A stretch of DNA of 64,000 nt, from the NCBI GenBank assembly GCA_900547745.1, contig URHT01000001.1, positions 62,001 through 126,000 on the forward strand. Reading direction: 5' to 3'. The position numbers and the translations under genes are program-made. Under the pieces are notes generated by a model. That model was not told where the DNA came from. It worked only from the letters and a program-made list of their open reading frames with translations, and did no database searches. Positions 9,101 to 16,817 of this stretch are shown here, one piece after another (position 1 is the stretch's first letter; the number at the start of each line of letters is the position of its first letter). Source of the DNA: an uncultured Eubacteriales bacterium (GTDB lineage Bacteria > Bacillota > Clostridia > Oscillospirales > Oscillospiraceae).

Positions 9101-10423
9101 ACCATCACCGCCGCCATGAGCGCTGCCGGCGCCAATCCGTGGGACGGCGCCACCCTGACTGAGCCCAAGAAGGACGGGGACGGCGCCTACCTCATCGGCA
9201 CCGGCGCCGAGCTGGCGTGGTTCGCAAAGAACGGCGATAAGGCCAGCGCCAAGCTGACGGCGGACATCGAGCTGGCCGCCTTCGACTGGACGCCCATGGC
9301 CAAGCTCTACGGCACGTTTGACGGTCAGGGCCATGTTATCAACAACCTGTATGTCAACAGCGGCAGCTATCCTCTGGGCCTGTTCGGCTACATGCAGTCC
9401 GGCTCCTCCGTCACGAAGCTGGGCATCACCGGCGACGTGACCTGCACGGCCAAGAGCAACGCGCAGGCCGGCGGTATCGCGGGCTACATGAACGACAACA
9501 GCGCTGTTACCCAGTGCTGGAGCGCTGTGAACGTTACCAGCAAGAAGCACGGCGGCGGCATCGCGGGCTATACGAACGCTAAGTCCGTCATCACCGACTG
9601 CTACGCCACCGGCACCATCCGCAGCATCGCCGCCAACGAGTGCTATCTGGGCGGTATCTGCGGCAGCTACTACAACCGCTTTGCCGGTGCGACACTTACC
9701 AACTGCTACAGCACCGCCACGGTTATCGGCAGCAAGGGCAATGCCTCCTATGTGGGCGGCCTGTCTCCCGTCCCCTATGAGCAGAACTTCGTGAACAGCT
9801 ATTATCTGGCGGGCGCCGTCTCCGGCGAGAGCCCCAAGGAGGGCGTCACCGGTTTGGGCACGGCCAAGACCGCCGAGGAGCTGAAGACCCTGACCTATGT
9901 GCTGGGCGAGAGCTTCCACAACGACACGGACGGCGTCAACAACGGCTATCCCGTGCTGGCATGGCAGGGCGGCGAGGCCCCCAAGGTGACGGAGCTGAAG
10001 ATCACCACGCCTCCCACCAAGACCGAGTACCTGCCCGGTGAGAGCTTCGATCCCGCCGGCATGACGGTGGTGGCCGTGTACGATGGCGTTACCGAGGTGG
10101 AGGTCACGGATTACACCGTGGAGGACGGCGAAGCTCTCAAGGCGGACGCAGAGAGCGTCACCGTGAAGTACGGCGATGCTGCCGTCCAGCAGCCCATCAC
10201 CATGCTGGCCCTGTACGGCAAGGGCGACGTGAACAACGACGGTGTGGTGGATGACGCCGACGCCGCGCTGGTCTACGCCTTCGTCAACACCAAGCTCACC
10301 GCCGATGCCCGGCAGGCTGATGCCGCCGATGTCAACGGCGACGGCGCGGTGACGGCGGATGACGCAGTCCTCATCTATTCCTTCTATCTGGGAGAAATTG
10401 ACTCCCTTACCGCTCACAACTAA
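3179..10423 (+). CDS. Giant secreted GLUG/Ig-like protein with C-terminal dockerin
   Basis: This is a 2414-aa exported protein. The ATG at 3179 follows AGGAGGAG and gives a clear signal peptide ending LAFATA near residue 32. Residues about 55-330 hold an unassigned module ending in an LSDGDTIDV-type strand, loosely like DUF4430. A Big_2 Ig-like domain spans about 591-674 (VTGVTLDKTELSV). GLUG-motif repeats occupy about 683-997 and 1988-2261 (GTFDGQGH, GGIAGY repeats). Residues about 1070-1980 are beta-rich and unrecognised. A Big_3-like domain lies at about 2270-2340. A two-repeat dockerin closes the chain, with calcium loops DVNNDGVVDDAD and DVNGDGAVTADD. It is the first gene after the B12 riboswitch. 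The neighbouring cohesin-like protein is its natural binding partner. There is no sortase motif or SLH domain, so surface attachment would depend on the dockerin. Ligand unknown. Confidence 0.88.
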   Translation: MYHKRSMTDRVLAMLLSLVLCLTMVPQLAFATAAAPCVTGSTGDTEYTVTTGGLLTVYLDELFKDSEGHTMTYQLDTGDYGTQTKITTDKDSGRPCLSFTNPTAGIYTPTITASCPNGGMGKVTLTITVEQGKDGDASQYGYDETPADSVKVYVTVSSDGIPLMGNEGTVLSHLEVEVPYFDLAYQGLTDFYRYHTENGSGGYVDSEIVKRPTALHLYLYMIGVYYLGLDPDQIISGSVKINGHDGSCGVVDMLGNPPYDDTMAALNITGSATSLYMQQFWGHDENLMYYRNHVYPLMGPGWGSTADYILLSDGDTIDVAMFSNWQFWTKGAFAAFDQDEYATPVGGAVSFRTLKYDTRSVADGGTEEFEPITGLNVCVYDENWSLVDTLTPGSDESSFSYTFSKAGTYYLLGTDPNAGTSDSCYAPATAKVTVGGAKPFDPADYYKGFDFSSITTDEAGTEYLYNVAESTMHVSHFSVPGDKKVYTVTVPKGTETVYVTYPADFNQNILEYCALFDADGNVSWNFYAGSDYQYTVTENGDGSHTIALPAAFLMENQLYIAAECDDNYDYFNCFGFVVGDNTRPGGGDDTVAVTGVTLDKTELSVERRSAARLNAAVQPDNAKNQKVTWSSSAPSVAAVDRTGLVTALAEGEAVITVTTVDGAFQAQCKVTVTDKNKPAVAEDGYYEISTGAQLKWFADEVNTGNAEMNARLTGDVDLSGICGADAPWTPIGNKAAYKDYRGTFDGQGHKITGLYLENKGTYNDGSSYYTALFGLCDGATIKNVSVYGEGKSITRYVAGIVGRACGVFTHRTTTIENCHNYVTLTGSPTNDQIYGHAGVVASAQDTVIRSCSNQADITGYEGYTGGIVAVASSGSTVIENCWNTGDIHLRGWQPSFRGVGGIAGCVRETVEISNCYNTGSISFYYKTQRIQQSAGGIVGAAGYSSSGQNITLTNCYSIGAVSGEYDDNANMGALVGEVVGASTVLTVSNCWYLDSAVKTSGAETTKITVRGEAFTAADGLDAAALGSAYADSCPAPVLQGEPAEAHTDADNDGVCDVCGRKEVPVPTRKADYPAESENTVMTGTAYLLSDLQAGKIFAPVDGQSLSYRNYYYQRSTDGGMTWGPMQDFSEAIFGMTTIQITELTEGEYHYRFYASHDGVHFSKDTWTLKLHVEDVPTMDFTFYVGKDYTGGYPIIRLYNVYTDDTGNEVLGDEIENCFLYSDFTNTLPEGQENYDPADGLLTDNYQMFYAKLAAGRYAYRAFARNADTGVYDVELGGMTLNLPTDTNVDGGAGGGTSVYLQCNSFYVSSKKTDNTYFTADEYHVRVDCPIMGTSCVMGTPYTKGSYDYYPTVLYAAGNACLYNAYAYPDIDGYIFTQAINQTFRASYYASTKSLAINTGVVLKATVPADADFGLYFQWNNFNTTEVDPMDKTDEFDGWHYSEDGTKSAEYFISKGNSNYTWRLSDDAHVTQAGWLSGLNASKDMTFAFGDNAATDRLSHDFSKLGTQTSKRDEADLQVNLDPSGFEVLNGTTRVRAYRHWQLINSDAGNIMVEPDFHWDLASGDAQIGTVDGGNTSANWADVTPGAQDSIITVYYDSVDVDPESHGSHGGLYPATQPHRVGVIVVGGTDVAHGSADADVDFNMPAGTTTTRSMDWDYNYDTWYYEAGETDPALTFGVVKGSGSVEVEYAFVATNNAMESTVSAFRSVTAGEDGRYTVPLSDFNGLGNGMGGTVILRMTDGSGVSYRLVRVAKVTVSSENASHRNEDIMPGDQVTLTFSGMFRGVNKISGVFNPTTFKPTYFAGETKYEGTLGQYQKMDNASVTVTIPEDIAFEEGEETTTYSFTNGYTFGSMYSAANPFAFLYNMTDTGVGTNFNAVTVNYYMNHYADAAVTVYRKVLYNVALDVTNTDGEKLTDVTAVLTDSTGETCAADESGRFQLGYGTYTYVLTKDGYTVTRGSFTLGSADADKVQDGVLTITAAMSAAGANPWDGATLTEPKKDGDGAYLIGTGAELAWFAKNGDKASAKLTADIELAAFDWTPMAKLYGTFDGQGHVINNLYVNSGSYPLGLFGYMQSGSSVTKLGITGDVTCTAKSNAQAGGIAGYMNDNSAVTQCWSAVNVTSKKHGGGIAGYTNAKSVITDCYATGTIRSIAANECYLGGICGSYYNRFAGATLTNCYSTATVIGSKGNASYVGGLSPVPYEQNFVNSYYLAGAVSGESPKEGVTGLGTAKTAEELKTLTYVLGESFHNDTDGVNNGYPVLAWQGGEAPKVTELKITTPPTKTEYLPGESFDPAGMTVVAVYDGVTEVEVTDYTVEDGEALKADAESVTVKYGDAAVQQPITMLALYGKGDVNNDGVVDDADAALVYAFVNTKLTADARQADAADVNGDGAVTADDAVLIYSFYLGEIDSLTAHN

Positions 10424-10438
10424 GGAGGGGAAAGACAT

Positions 10439-12313
10439 ATGAAGAAAATCGTATCTTTCCTGCTGGCGCTGGTGCTGACGCTGAGTCTCACCTCCACTGC
10501 GCTGGCCGCCGTTGTCAGCCCCAAAACGGACGTGGCCGAGGTCATGGCGGGCGAGGCCGTCAAGCTGACGGTCAACGCCTCCGAGGAGGAGCCGCTGACC
10601 GGCATCGTATGCCTGAATTACCGGGTGTACTTCGATCCCGCACTGTTTGAACTGGACGCACAGGCCAGCGCCTCCGGTATGGACGGCGTGAAGCTGACGG
10701 CGCTCAAGACCGACGAGGACGGCAAGAGCTACTATGCCGTGTCCCTGCTGGATCCCACCAGCGAGGGCCTCGGCGTCAAGGGCGACCTGTACAGCCTGGT
10801 GTTCAAGCTGAAGGACGATGCCGCCGCCGGTGCGGAGGGCACCTTCACCATCACCAAGGCACATGTGTACACCATTGCCGACGGCGCCATGCAGACCGTG
10901 GAGAACGGCGCTGTGGAGAACGGTACCCTCACCGTCAAGGTGGCGGCCCAGCCGGTGCCCGAGGTGGTCTTCGGCCACTCCGCCGCCAGCGGCAAGCCCA
11001 TGCTGACGTGGGATGCCGTGCCCGGTGCGGAGTCCTACAACGTCTACCGCGCTGAGAGCGAGGACGGCCCCTACACCAGGATCAACAGCACCACCGCCAC
11101 CAGCTACGTCAACACCGGCGCCAAGGAAGGCGTGACCTACTACTACAAGGTCACGGCCGTCAGCGCCGGCGGCGAGAGCGAGTTCAGCAACATCGTCAGC
11201 GGTCAGGCCAAGGCGGAGCCGCAGAAGCCCGCCGCCCCTGTGGTGAAGATCGGCAGCTCCGCTTCCAGCGGCAAGCCTATGCTGACGTGGAGCGCTGTTA
11301 CCGGTGCGGAGTCCTACAACGTCTACCGTGCCGAGAGTGCCGACGGCGTCTACACCAAGATCAACACCACCACTGCCACCAGCTACGTCAACACCGGCGC
11401 CAAGGAGGGCGTGACCTATTACTACAAGGTCACCGCCGTCAATGACATCGGCGAGAGCGACGCCAGCAACGTGGTCAGCGGCCAGACTAAGGTGACGCCG
11501 CAGAAGCCCTCCGCCCCCGTGGTGAGGATCGGCCACTCCGCCGCCAGCGGTAAGCCCATGCTGAAGTGGAACACCGTCACCGGCGCGACCTCCTACAACA
11601 TCTATCGCGCGGAGAGCGCCACCGGTACCTACACCAGGATCAACACCACCACCGCCACCAGCTACACCAATACCGGCGTCAGGGACGGCGTGACCTACTA
11701 CTACAAGGTCACGGCGGTGAACGGTGTGGGCGAGAGCGCGTACAGCAACGTGGTCAGCGGCCAGTCCAAGTCCACCGCGCCCGTTACCACCACGCCTGAG
11801 GTGACCATGGGGCACTCCGCCGTCAGCGGCAAGCCCATGCTGACGTGGAAGGCTGTCACCGGTGCGGCGTCCTACCGTGTGTCCCGTGCCGTCAGCAAGG
11901 CCGGCACCTTCTCCATCCTCACCACCACCAGCGCTCTGAGCTACACCAACACCGGCGCGGTGCTGGGCACCACCTATTACTACAAGGTGGAGGCCCTGAA
12001 CGCTGCCGGCAAGGTGCTGGGCATCAGCGCTGTGGTGGAGGGCAAGGTCGCCCCCGTTGTGGCCGTGGGCTACTCCACCGTCAGCGGCAAGCCCCGGCTG
12101 ACGTGGAAGGCCGTCTCCGGCGCCACGGAGTACCGCGTCTACCGCAGCGCGACGAAGAACAGCGGCTACACCCTTATCAACAAGACCACGGCTCTGACCT
12201 ACGTCAACACCGGCGCAAAGGCCAACACGACCTATTACTACAAGGTCGTGGCCGTGAAGGGTACGGCAGTCAGCGACTTCAGCAATATCGTTACGGCCAG
12301 ACCGTCCAAGTAA
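10439..12313 (+). CDS. Secreted cohesin-like protein with five fibronectin type III repeats
   Basis: 624 aa. Signal peptide MKKIVSFLLALVLTLSLT..ALAA. Residues about 25-175 look like a cohesin: AGEAVKLTVNA near the start, YRVYFDPALFEL, GDLYSLVFKLKD and a final NGTLTVKV strand. Five near-identical FN3 units of about 90 aa follow; each opens with SGKPMLTW and contains the YNVYRAES and TYYYKVTAVN motifs. The gene lies 15 nt after the first dockerin gene and upstream of a second one, so cohesin-dockerin pairing between products of one operon is the obvious inference. No transmembrane segment, sortase signal or SLH domain is visible; how this scaffold is held at the surface is unclear. The cohesin call rests on motif resemblance and needs a profile or structure check. 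Confidence 0.8.
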   Translation: MKKIVSFLLALVLTLSLTSTALAAVVSPKTDVAEVMAGEAVKLTVNASEEEPLTGIVCLNYRVYFDPALFELDAQASASGMDGVKLTALKTDEDGKSYYAVSLLDPTSEGLGVKGDLYSLVFKLKDDAAAGAEGTFTITKAHVYTIADGAMQTVENGAVENGTLTVKVAAQPVPEVVFGHSAASGKPMLTWDAVPGAESYNVYRAESEDGPYTRINSTTATSYVNTGAKEGVTYYYKVTAVSAGGESEFSNIVSGQAKAEPQKPAAPVVKIGSSASSGKPMLTWSAVTGAESYNVYRAESADGVYTKINTTTATSYVNTGAKEGVTYYYKVTAVNDIGESDASNVVSGQTKVTPQKPSAPVVRIGHSAASGKPMLKWNTVTGATSYNIYRAESATGTYTRINTTTATSYTNTGVRDGVTYYYKVTAVNGVGESAYSNVVSGQSKSTAPVTTTPEVTMGHSAVSGKPMLTWKAVTGAASYRVSRAVSKAGTFSILTTTSALSYTNTGAVLGTTYYYKVEALNAAGKVLGISAVVEGKVAPVVAVGYSTVSGKPRLTWKAVSGATEYRVYRSATKNSGYTLINKTTALTYVNTGAKANTTYYYKVVAVKGTAVSDFSNIVTARPSK

Positions 12314-12331
12314 GGACGGCGGCTGTCTGAC

Positions 12332-12384
12332 GCAGCATACCGCTCCGCTTCCCCCGCCCCGGCGGGGGGAGCGGAGCATGCTGC
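12332..12384 (+). repeat. Large intra-operon stem-loop
   Basis: Arms GCAGCAT..GCTCCGC..CCCCCGC and the complementary GCGGGGG..GCGGAGC..ATGCTGC form a long G/C-rich hairpin with only small bulges. No U-tract follows, so it is more likely an mRNA processing or stability element, or a partial attenuator, than a full terminator. It may set the cohesin:downstream protein ratio. Confidence 0.65.
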
Positions 12385-12472
12385 CCAAAATAGCCGGGCG
12401 CCGTTCTGTACGCTTCCCGCCGCGAAAGCGCAGAGAACGACTCCCGCCCCATCATCAACAGGAGGTATCCCT

Positions 12473-15400
12473 ATGAAAAAACGCATTGTATCGCTGCTGC
12501 TGACACTGGTGACGGCGCTGACCTGCCTGACGCCCGCCCTCGCCGCGTCGGCGGGCGGCGGCACGTTCTATCTCACCGCCTCCACCGCCTCCCGCACGCT
12601 GATCGAGCCGACGCCCGTTGCCTACACGGCGGGCCAGACCGTGCTGCAGGCGCTGCAGAGCAGTGACTACGCCTTCGAGCTGTCCGGCGGCTTCATCACC
12701 GCCATCTGCGGCCAGACCGGCAACTATACCGTCTACTATGACGGCGGCGCGTATGCGCTGGATGCCCCGGCCTCCAGCGTAAAGACCGCCATCGTCTTTT
12801 CCGAGTACACCGGCGCGTACGATTCGACCCAGACCCGGCTGGCGGCGCTGATGGGCCGCTATCGTGCCAGAACGGACAACGTACAGAACTACAAGCCCGC
12901 CGCCGATGCCTATACCGATGGCCTTGCCGCCCTGCGCGGTGACGGCTGGGCCGCCGCCTGCACGGCGCTGGATACGGCCATCACGGACTATGAAGCCATC
13001 CTCGACGGCCCGAAATACACCGTTACCGTCTCCGCCGCACGGAACGGGACAGCCGTGCCCGGCGCGGTACTGACCCTGACGGACAGCTATGGCAATGTGA
13101 CCTCCGCCGCAGGCTCCGTGCAGGTGGTGAGCGGCGGCTACACCTTCTCCGTTTCCGATGGCAGCGACCGCACGGAGGGGACTCTCACCGTCACCGGCGA
13201 CACCGGTCTGTCCGTTGTCTTACCGGCAGGGGAGTGGTTCGGTGAGCTCCGGATCCTGTACGGCGGCGCGGCGCTGCCCTGCACGCAGGATGCCGCCGCC
13301 CGCACCCTGACGTGCCTTGTGCCGGATACGGTGGGCGGCGCCAATCTGAGCCTGTACGCCGCCACCGGCGCGGACACGCCCGCCAACGCCCGCCTGCGTA
13401 CCATCTATGTGGGCACGGACGGCGTGGATCGCTCCGGCACCAGCCGCAGCTGGAACAGCGCCGCCACGGCGCTGGCACAGGCGTTGGACGCCGGCATGGA
13501 GGGCCGCACCTTCCCGCTGGAGGCCCAGTACGACGCCGATGGCCACACCCGCATCCAGACCTACACCGTCATACTGGAGCGCACCCCCACCCTCAGCGGC
13601 CTCACCGTCACGGCGGAGGGCGCTGCCCAGCCGCTGGACTTTGTCCCTACCACGACGGACTACACGCTGTCCGTCACCTCTGATACCGTCACCGTATCGG
13701 CCCGGCCCTACGGCGCGGACTACACCGTCACCGGCACCGGCACGGTGCAGCTGACGGCGGCGCAGCAGACCTGTACCGTGTCCGTCACCGCCGGCGGCCG
13801 TACCACCGACTACACCCTGCACCTGCGGAAGGCCGATGCCGCCGCCGTCACCGTCACCCCGCCCGCCGCGGATACGAAGGTGCATGTGACCAACGCCGCC
13901 GGCGGCGAGATCGCCCCGCAGAACGGTGTGTACCGTCTGGTACCCGGCGCAGCCTATACCTGCACCGCTGTGCGCGGCGGCTGCCGTGCCAGCCTGCCCT
14001 TTACCGCCGCCGATGGCCTGACCCTGACGGCCCCCGCGCCGGAGACGGTGAACGCCCTGACGGCGCTGGCACTGTACAGCGGCTCTGCCGCCGCCACCCG
14101 CCAGACCCACGAGAGCGCCGAGGGCTTCGACCCCGCCCGGCGCACCCTGACCTATACCATCCCCGATGATCAGCAGCGCCTGTACGCGCAGGCTACCGCC
14201 GTCTCCGGCTACACGGCGGAGGCGCGTTATGCCCGTCAGACCATCACCGCCGAAACGGACGGACGCCCCCACACCGTGACCATCACCTCTCCGGTCAGCG
14301 CCACCGGAGCGGCTTCCATGCTGTCCTACTGCGTAGCGTCGGGCGACCGCAGCCAGACCGTGACCCTGCGGCTGTACAAGACCGTCTCCGGCGTTACCTA
14401 CGAGCAGACATACACCCTGCGCCTTGTCCGCCTTGCCCAGCTGAAGACGCTGGCGCTGCGCACCGACGCGGAGGAGCTGCGCCTGTGTGACACCGACGGC
14501 GCGTCCTGCACCTTCCGCAGCGGCGTGACGGCCTACACCGTCACCGTGCCCCGCGCCACCACGTCCCTGTTTGTGACCGGTACCTTCACCGGCAGCGGCT
14601 ACACGGCGGAGGTCAACGATGTCCGCTGTGACGCGCTCACCGGCGCGGAGACGCCGTTGGATCCCGCGCAGGACACCGAGACCGTGACCATCCGCGTCAC
14701 GGGCAGCGACAGCGCTGCCGTCCCCGCCGTCTACACCGTCACCGTCCGCAAGCAGGAGCCGGTGAACGTCACACTGTCCCTGACCCCCGCCGATGCGGCG
14801 GTGTCCCTGACGGACACCCGCACCGGGCGGCGCATCGCCCCGTCCTCCGGCAGCACATGGCAGCTGATGCCCGGCGTGACATATCACTACACCGCCACCT
14901 GCTACGGCTATGTGGGCGTTTCGGCGGACTACACCGCCCCCACGGCGGATGCCGTCGTACCGGTGTCCCTGACCCCCGCCCCCGACAGTACCCGACAGGA
15001 GCTGGACGCCGCATGGCCCGGCTTCCGTCTGGATAAGAACAACAACGGCGTGGTGGACGCCTCCGTACCCACCAGGGACAGCGAAGCCATGCTGAGCTGG
15101 GCCACCCAGCTGGGCGAGGGCTACTCCGCCGATGCCTGCGGCTGCCCCATTCTGGTGGACGGCTGCCTGTACACCTACGCCAAGTCCACGCTGTACAAGG
15201 TGGACGCCGTCTCCGGCGAGATACTGGCCACCGGCGCCATGGATCACAAGTCCAGCTTCGCCATCAACACCCCCACCTATGCCGAGGGCATGATCTTCGT
15301 GGGCCTGTCCGATGGTGCGGTGCAGGCGTTTGACGCCGTGACCCTCCGCCCCCTGTGGATCTACCGCGACCCGCTGAAGGGTCAGCCCAACTGCCCCATC

Positions 15401-16792
15401 GTCTACCACGACGGCTATATCTACACCGGCTTCTGGAACGGCGAGACGCTGGACGCCAATTACGTCTGTCTCAGTGTCACCGATGAAGACCCCACCAGGC
15501 CCAACGAGAGCAAGCTGGCCTCGTGGACGTACACCGCCAGAGGCGGCTTTTACTGGGCCGGAGCCTACGTCACCGACAACGCCGTGGTGGTGCCCACGGA
15601 TGACGGCGAAAACGGCTATATCACCGGCTATGCCCGACTGCTGTCGCTGGATCCCAAGACCGGCTTTCTGCGTGACAGCGTCACCATGCCCTATCCCGGC
15701 GACCTGCGCAGCGCCGTGACGTATGACGGCGGCACCTGCTATTTCACCTCCAAGGGCGGCTATTTCTACGCTGTGGATCTGCTGGCCGGCGGCACGTTCC
15801 GCACCGGCAGCCTGCGGGCGCTGAAGCTGTACAACTACGGCAGCGACGCCGCCAACCCCGCCATGAGCACCTCCACGCCCACCGTGTACAACGGCCGGGC
15901 CTATGTGGGCGTGTCCGGCGTGGGGCAGTTCAAGGCCTATTCCGGCCACAACATCACGGTCATCGACCTGCCCTCGTGGCGCATCGCCTACACCGTCCGC
16001 ACCCAGGGCTACCCCCAGACCAGCGCCCTGCTGACCACCGCCTACGAGGCGGAGACGGGGTACGTCTGCCTCTATTTCTTCGACAACTACACCCCCGGCA
16101 AGCTGCGGATGCTGCGGGATAAGCCCGGCCAGACCGCACCGGAAACCACGGAGGTGGAGACGGTGGTGGCGGGCGGCAAGATCGTCTCCTACGACACGGC
16201 CCCTGTGCTGTTCACACCCAGCGGGGCCCAGCAGCAGTACGCCATCTGCAGTCCCATTACCGATGAGAGCGGCACCATCTACTTCAAGAACGACTCCGCC
16301 TACCTCATGGCGCTGACCAGCACCGTGACGCGGCTGGAGATCGCCGCCGCCCCCGCCAAGACCGTCTACCGTCCCGGCGAGAGCTTTGACCCCGCCGGCA
16401 TGCAGGTGCTGGCCCACTACGCCAACGGCTACGTCCGGGACGTGACCAAGTACGTCACATGGGACGCCGCGCCCCTGACGGAAGAGAGCAGCCGCTTCCG
16501 CATCGAATTTCCCTACGCCATGTACCAGAACGCCGACGGCGAAACGGGCGTCGCCTGTGTGAAGCCCGCCGCCACGCTGGATCTCGTCATCGGGGACGCC
16601 GTGACCGGCGATGTCAACGGCGACGGCGCGGCGGATGATGCCGACGCCGCCATGGTCTACGCCTACGTCAACGGGAAGCTGCCCCTTACCGATGCGCAGC
16701 TGTCGCTGGCGGATGTGGACGGCTCCGGCAAGGTGGACGCGGCGGACGCGGCCCGTATCTACAACGACTACCTCACCGGCTCCCGCCGGTAA
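12473..16792 (+). CDS. Secreted DUF4430-like / PQQ-like propeller / dockerin protein
   Basis: 1439 aa; ATG behind ACAGGAGG; signal peptide ending ALAAS. Residues about 30-112 resemble DUF4430 (transcobalamin C-terminal-like): AGQTVLQALQSSDY, then GGFITAICGQTGNYTVYYDG. Cadherin-like beta-sandwich modules are seen at about 373-455 and 656-763. Residues about 846-1283 form a PQQ-like beta-propeller, with repeats such as CPILVDGCLYTYAKSTLYKV and PTVYNGRAYVGV. A Big_3-like domain (YRPGESFDPAGMQVL) and a dockerin at about 1378-1437 (DVNGDGAADDAD, DVDGSGKVDAAD) close the chain. The Big_3-dockerin tail is nearly the same as in the first protein of the operon, which implies a common docking partner, presumably the adjacent cohesin. 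The ligand is unknown; corrinoid is the leading guess from the riboswitch and DUF4430. Confidence 0.85.
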   Translation: MKKRIVSLLLTLVTALTCLTPALAASAGGGTFYLTASTASRTLIEPTPVAYTAGQTVLQALQSSDYAFELSGGFITAICGQTGNYTVYYDGGAYALDAPASSVKTAIVFSEYTGAYDSTQTRLAALMGRYRARTDNVQNYKPAADAYTDGLAALRGDGWAAACTALDTAITDYEAILDGPKYTVTVSAARNGTAVPGAVLTLTDSYGNVTSAAGSVQVVSGGYTFSVSDGSDRTEGTLTVTGDTGLSVVLPAGEWFGELRILYGGAALPCTQDAAARTLTCLVPDTVGGANLSLYAATGADTPANARLRTIYVGTDGVDRSGTSRSWNSAATALAQALDAGMEGRTFPLEAQYDADGHTRIQTYTVILERTPTLSGLTVTAEGAAQPLDFVPTTTDYTLSVTSDTVTVSARPYGADYTVTGTGTVQLTAAQQTCTVSVTAGGRTTDYTLHLRKADAAAVTVTPPAADTKVHVTNAAGGEIAPQNGVYRLVPGAAYTCTAVRGGCRASLPFTAADGLTLTAPAPETVNALTALALYSGSAAATRQTHESAEGFDPARRTLTYTIPDDQQRLYAQATAVSGYTAEARYARQTITAETDGRPHTVTITSPVSATGAASMLSYCVASGDRSQTVTLRLYKTVSGVTYEQTYTLRLVRLAQLKTLALRTDAEELRLCDTDGASCTFRSGVTAYTVTVPRATTSLFVTGTFTGSGYTAEVNDVRCDALTGAETPLDPAQDTETVTIRVTGSDSAAVPAVYTVTVRKQEPVNVTLSLTPADAAVSLTDTRTGRRIAPSSGSTWQLMPGVTYHYTATCYGYVGVSADYTAPTADAVVPVSLTPAPDSTRQELDAAWPGFRLDKNNNGVVDASVPTRDSEAMLSWATQLGEGYSADACGCPILVDGCLYTYAKSTLYKVDAVSGEILATGAMDHKSSFAINTPTYAEGMIFVGLSDGAVQAFDAVTLRPLWIYRDPLKGQPNCPIVYHDGYIYTGFWNGETLDANYVCLSVTDEDPTRPNESKLASWTYTARGGFYWAGAYVTDNAVVVPTDDGENGYITGYARLLSLDPKTGFLRDSVTMPYPGDLRSAVTYDGGTCYFTSKGGYFYAVDLLAGGTFRTGSLRALKLYNYGSDAANPAMSTSTPTVYNGRAYVGVSGVGQFKAYSGHNITVIDLPSWRIAYTVRTQGYPQTSALLTTAYEAETGYVCLYFFDNYTPGKLRMLRDKPGQTAPETTEVETVVAGGKIVSYDTAPVLFTPSGAQQQYAICSPITDESGTIYFKNDSAYLMALTSTVTRLEIAAAPAKTVYRPGESFDPAGMQVLAHYANGYVRDVTKYVTWDAAPLTEESSRFRIEFPYAMYQNADGETGVACVKPAATLDLVIGDAVTGDVNGDGAADDADAAMVYAYVNGKLPLTDAQLSLADVDGSGKVDAADAARIYNDYLTGSRR

Positions 16793-16817
16793 ACCCCAGA
16801 ACACAGGAGAGATACCC

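Noticed and set aside
10970..12300. Tandem repeats suggestive of a CRISPR or VNTR array
   Set aside because: Repeat unit is about 270 bp and codes in frame for FN3 domains; no short direct repeats with unique spacers.
3140..12388. 3082-codon open frame on the minus strand
   Set aside because: It mirrors the codon structure of the two + strand surface genes. GC-rich codons leave the antisense frame open; the product is low-complexity Gly/Val/His/Ala with no domain, no ribosome site and no promoter.
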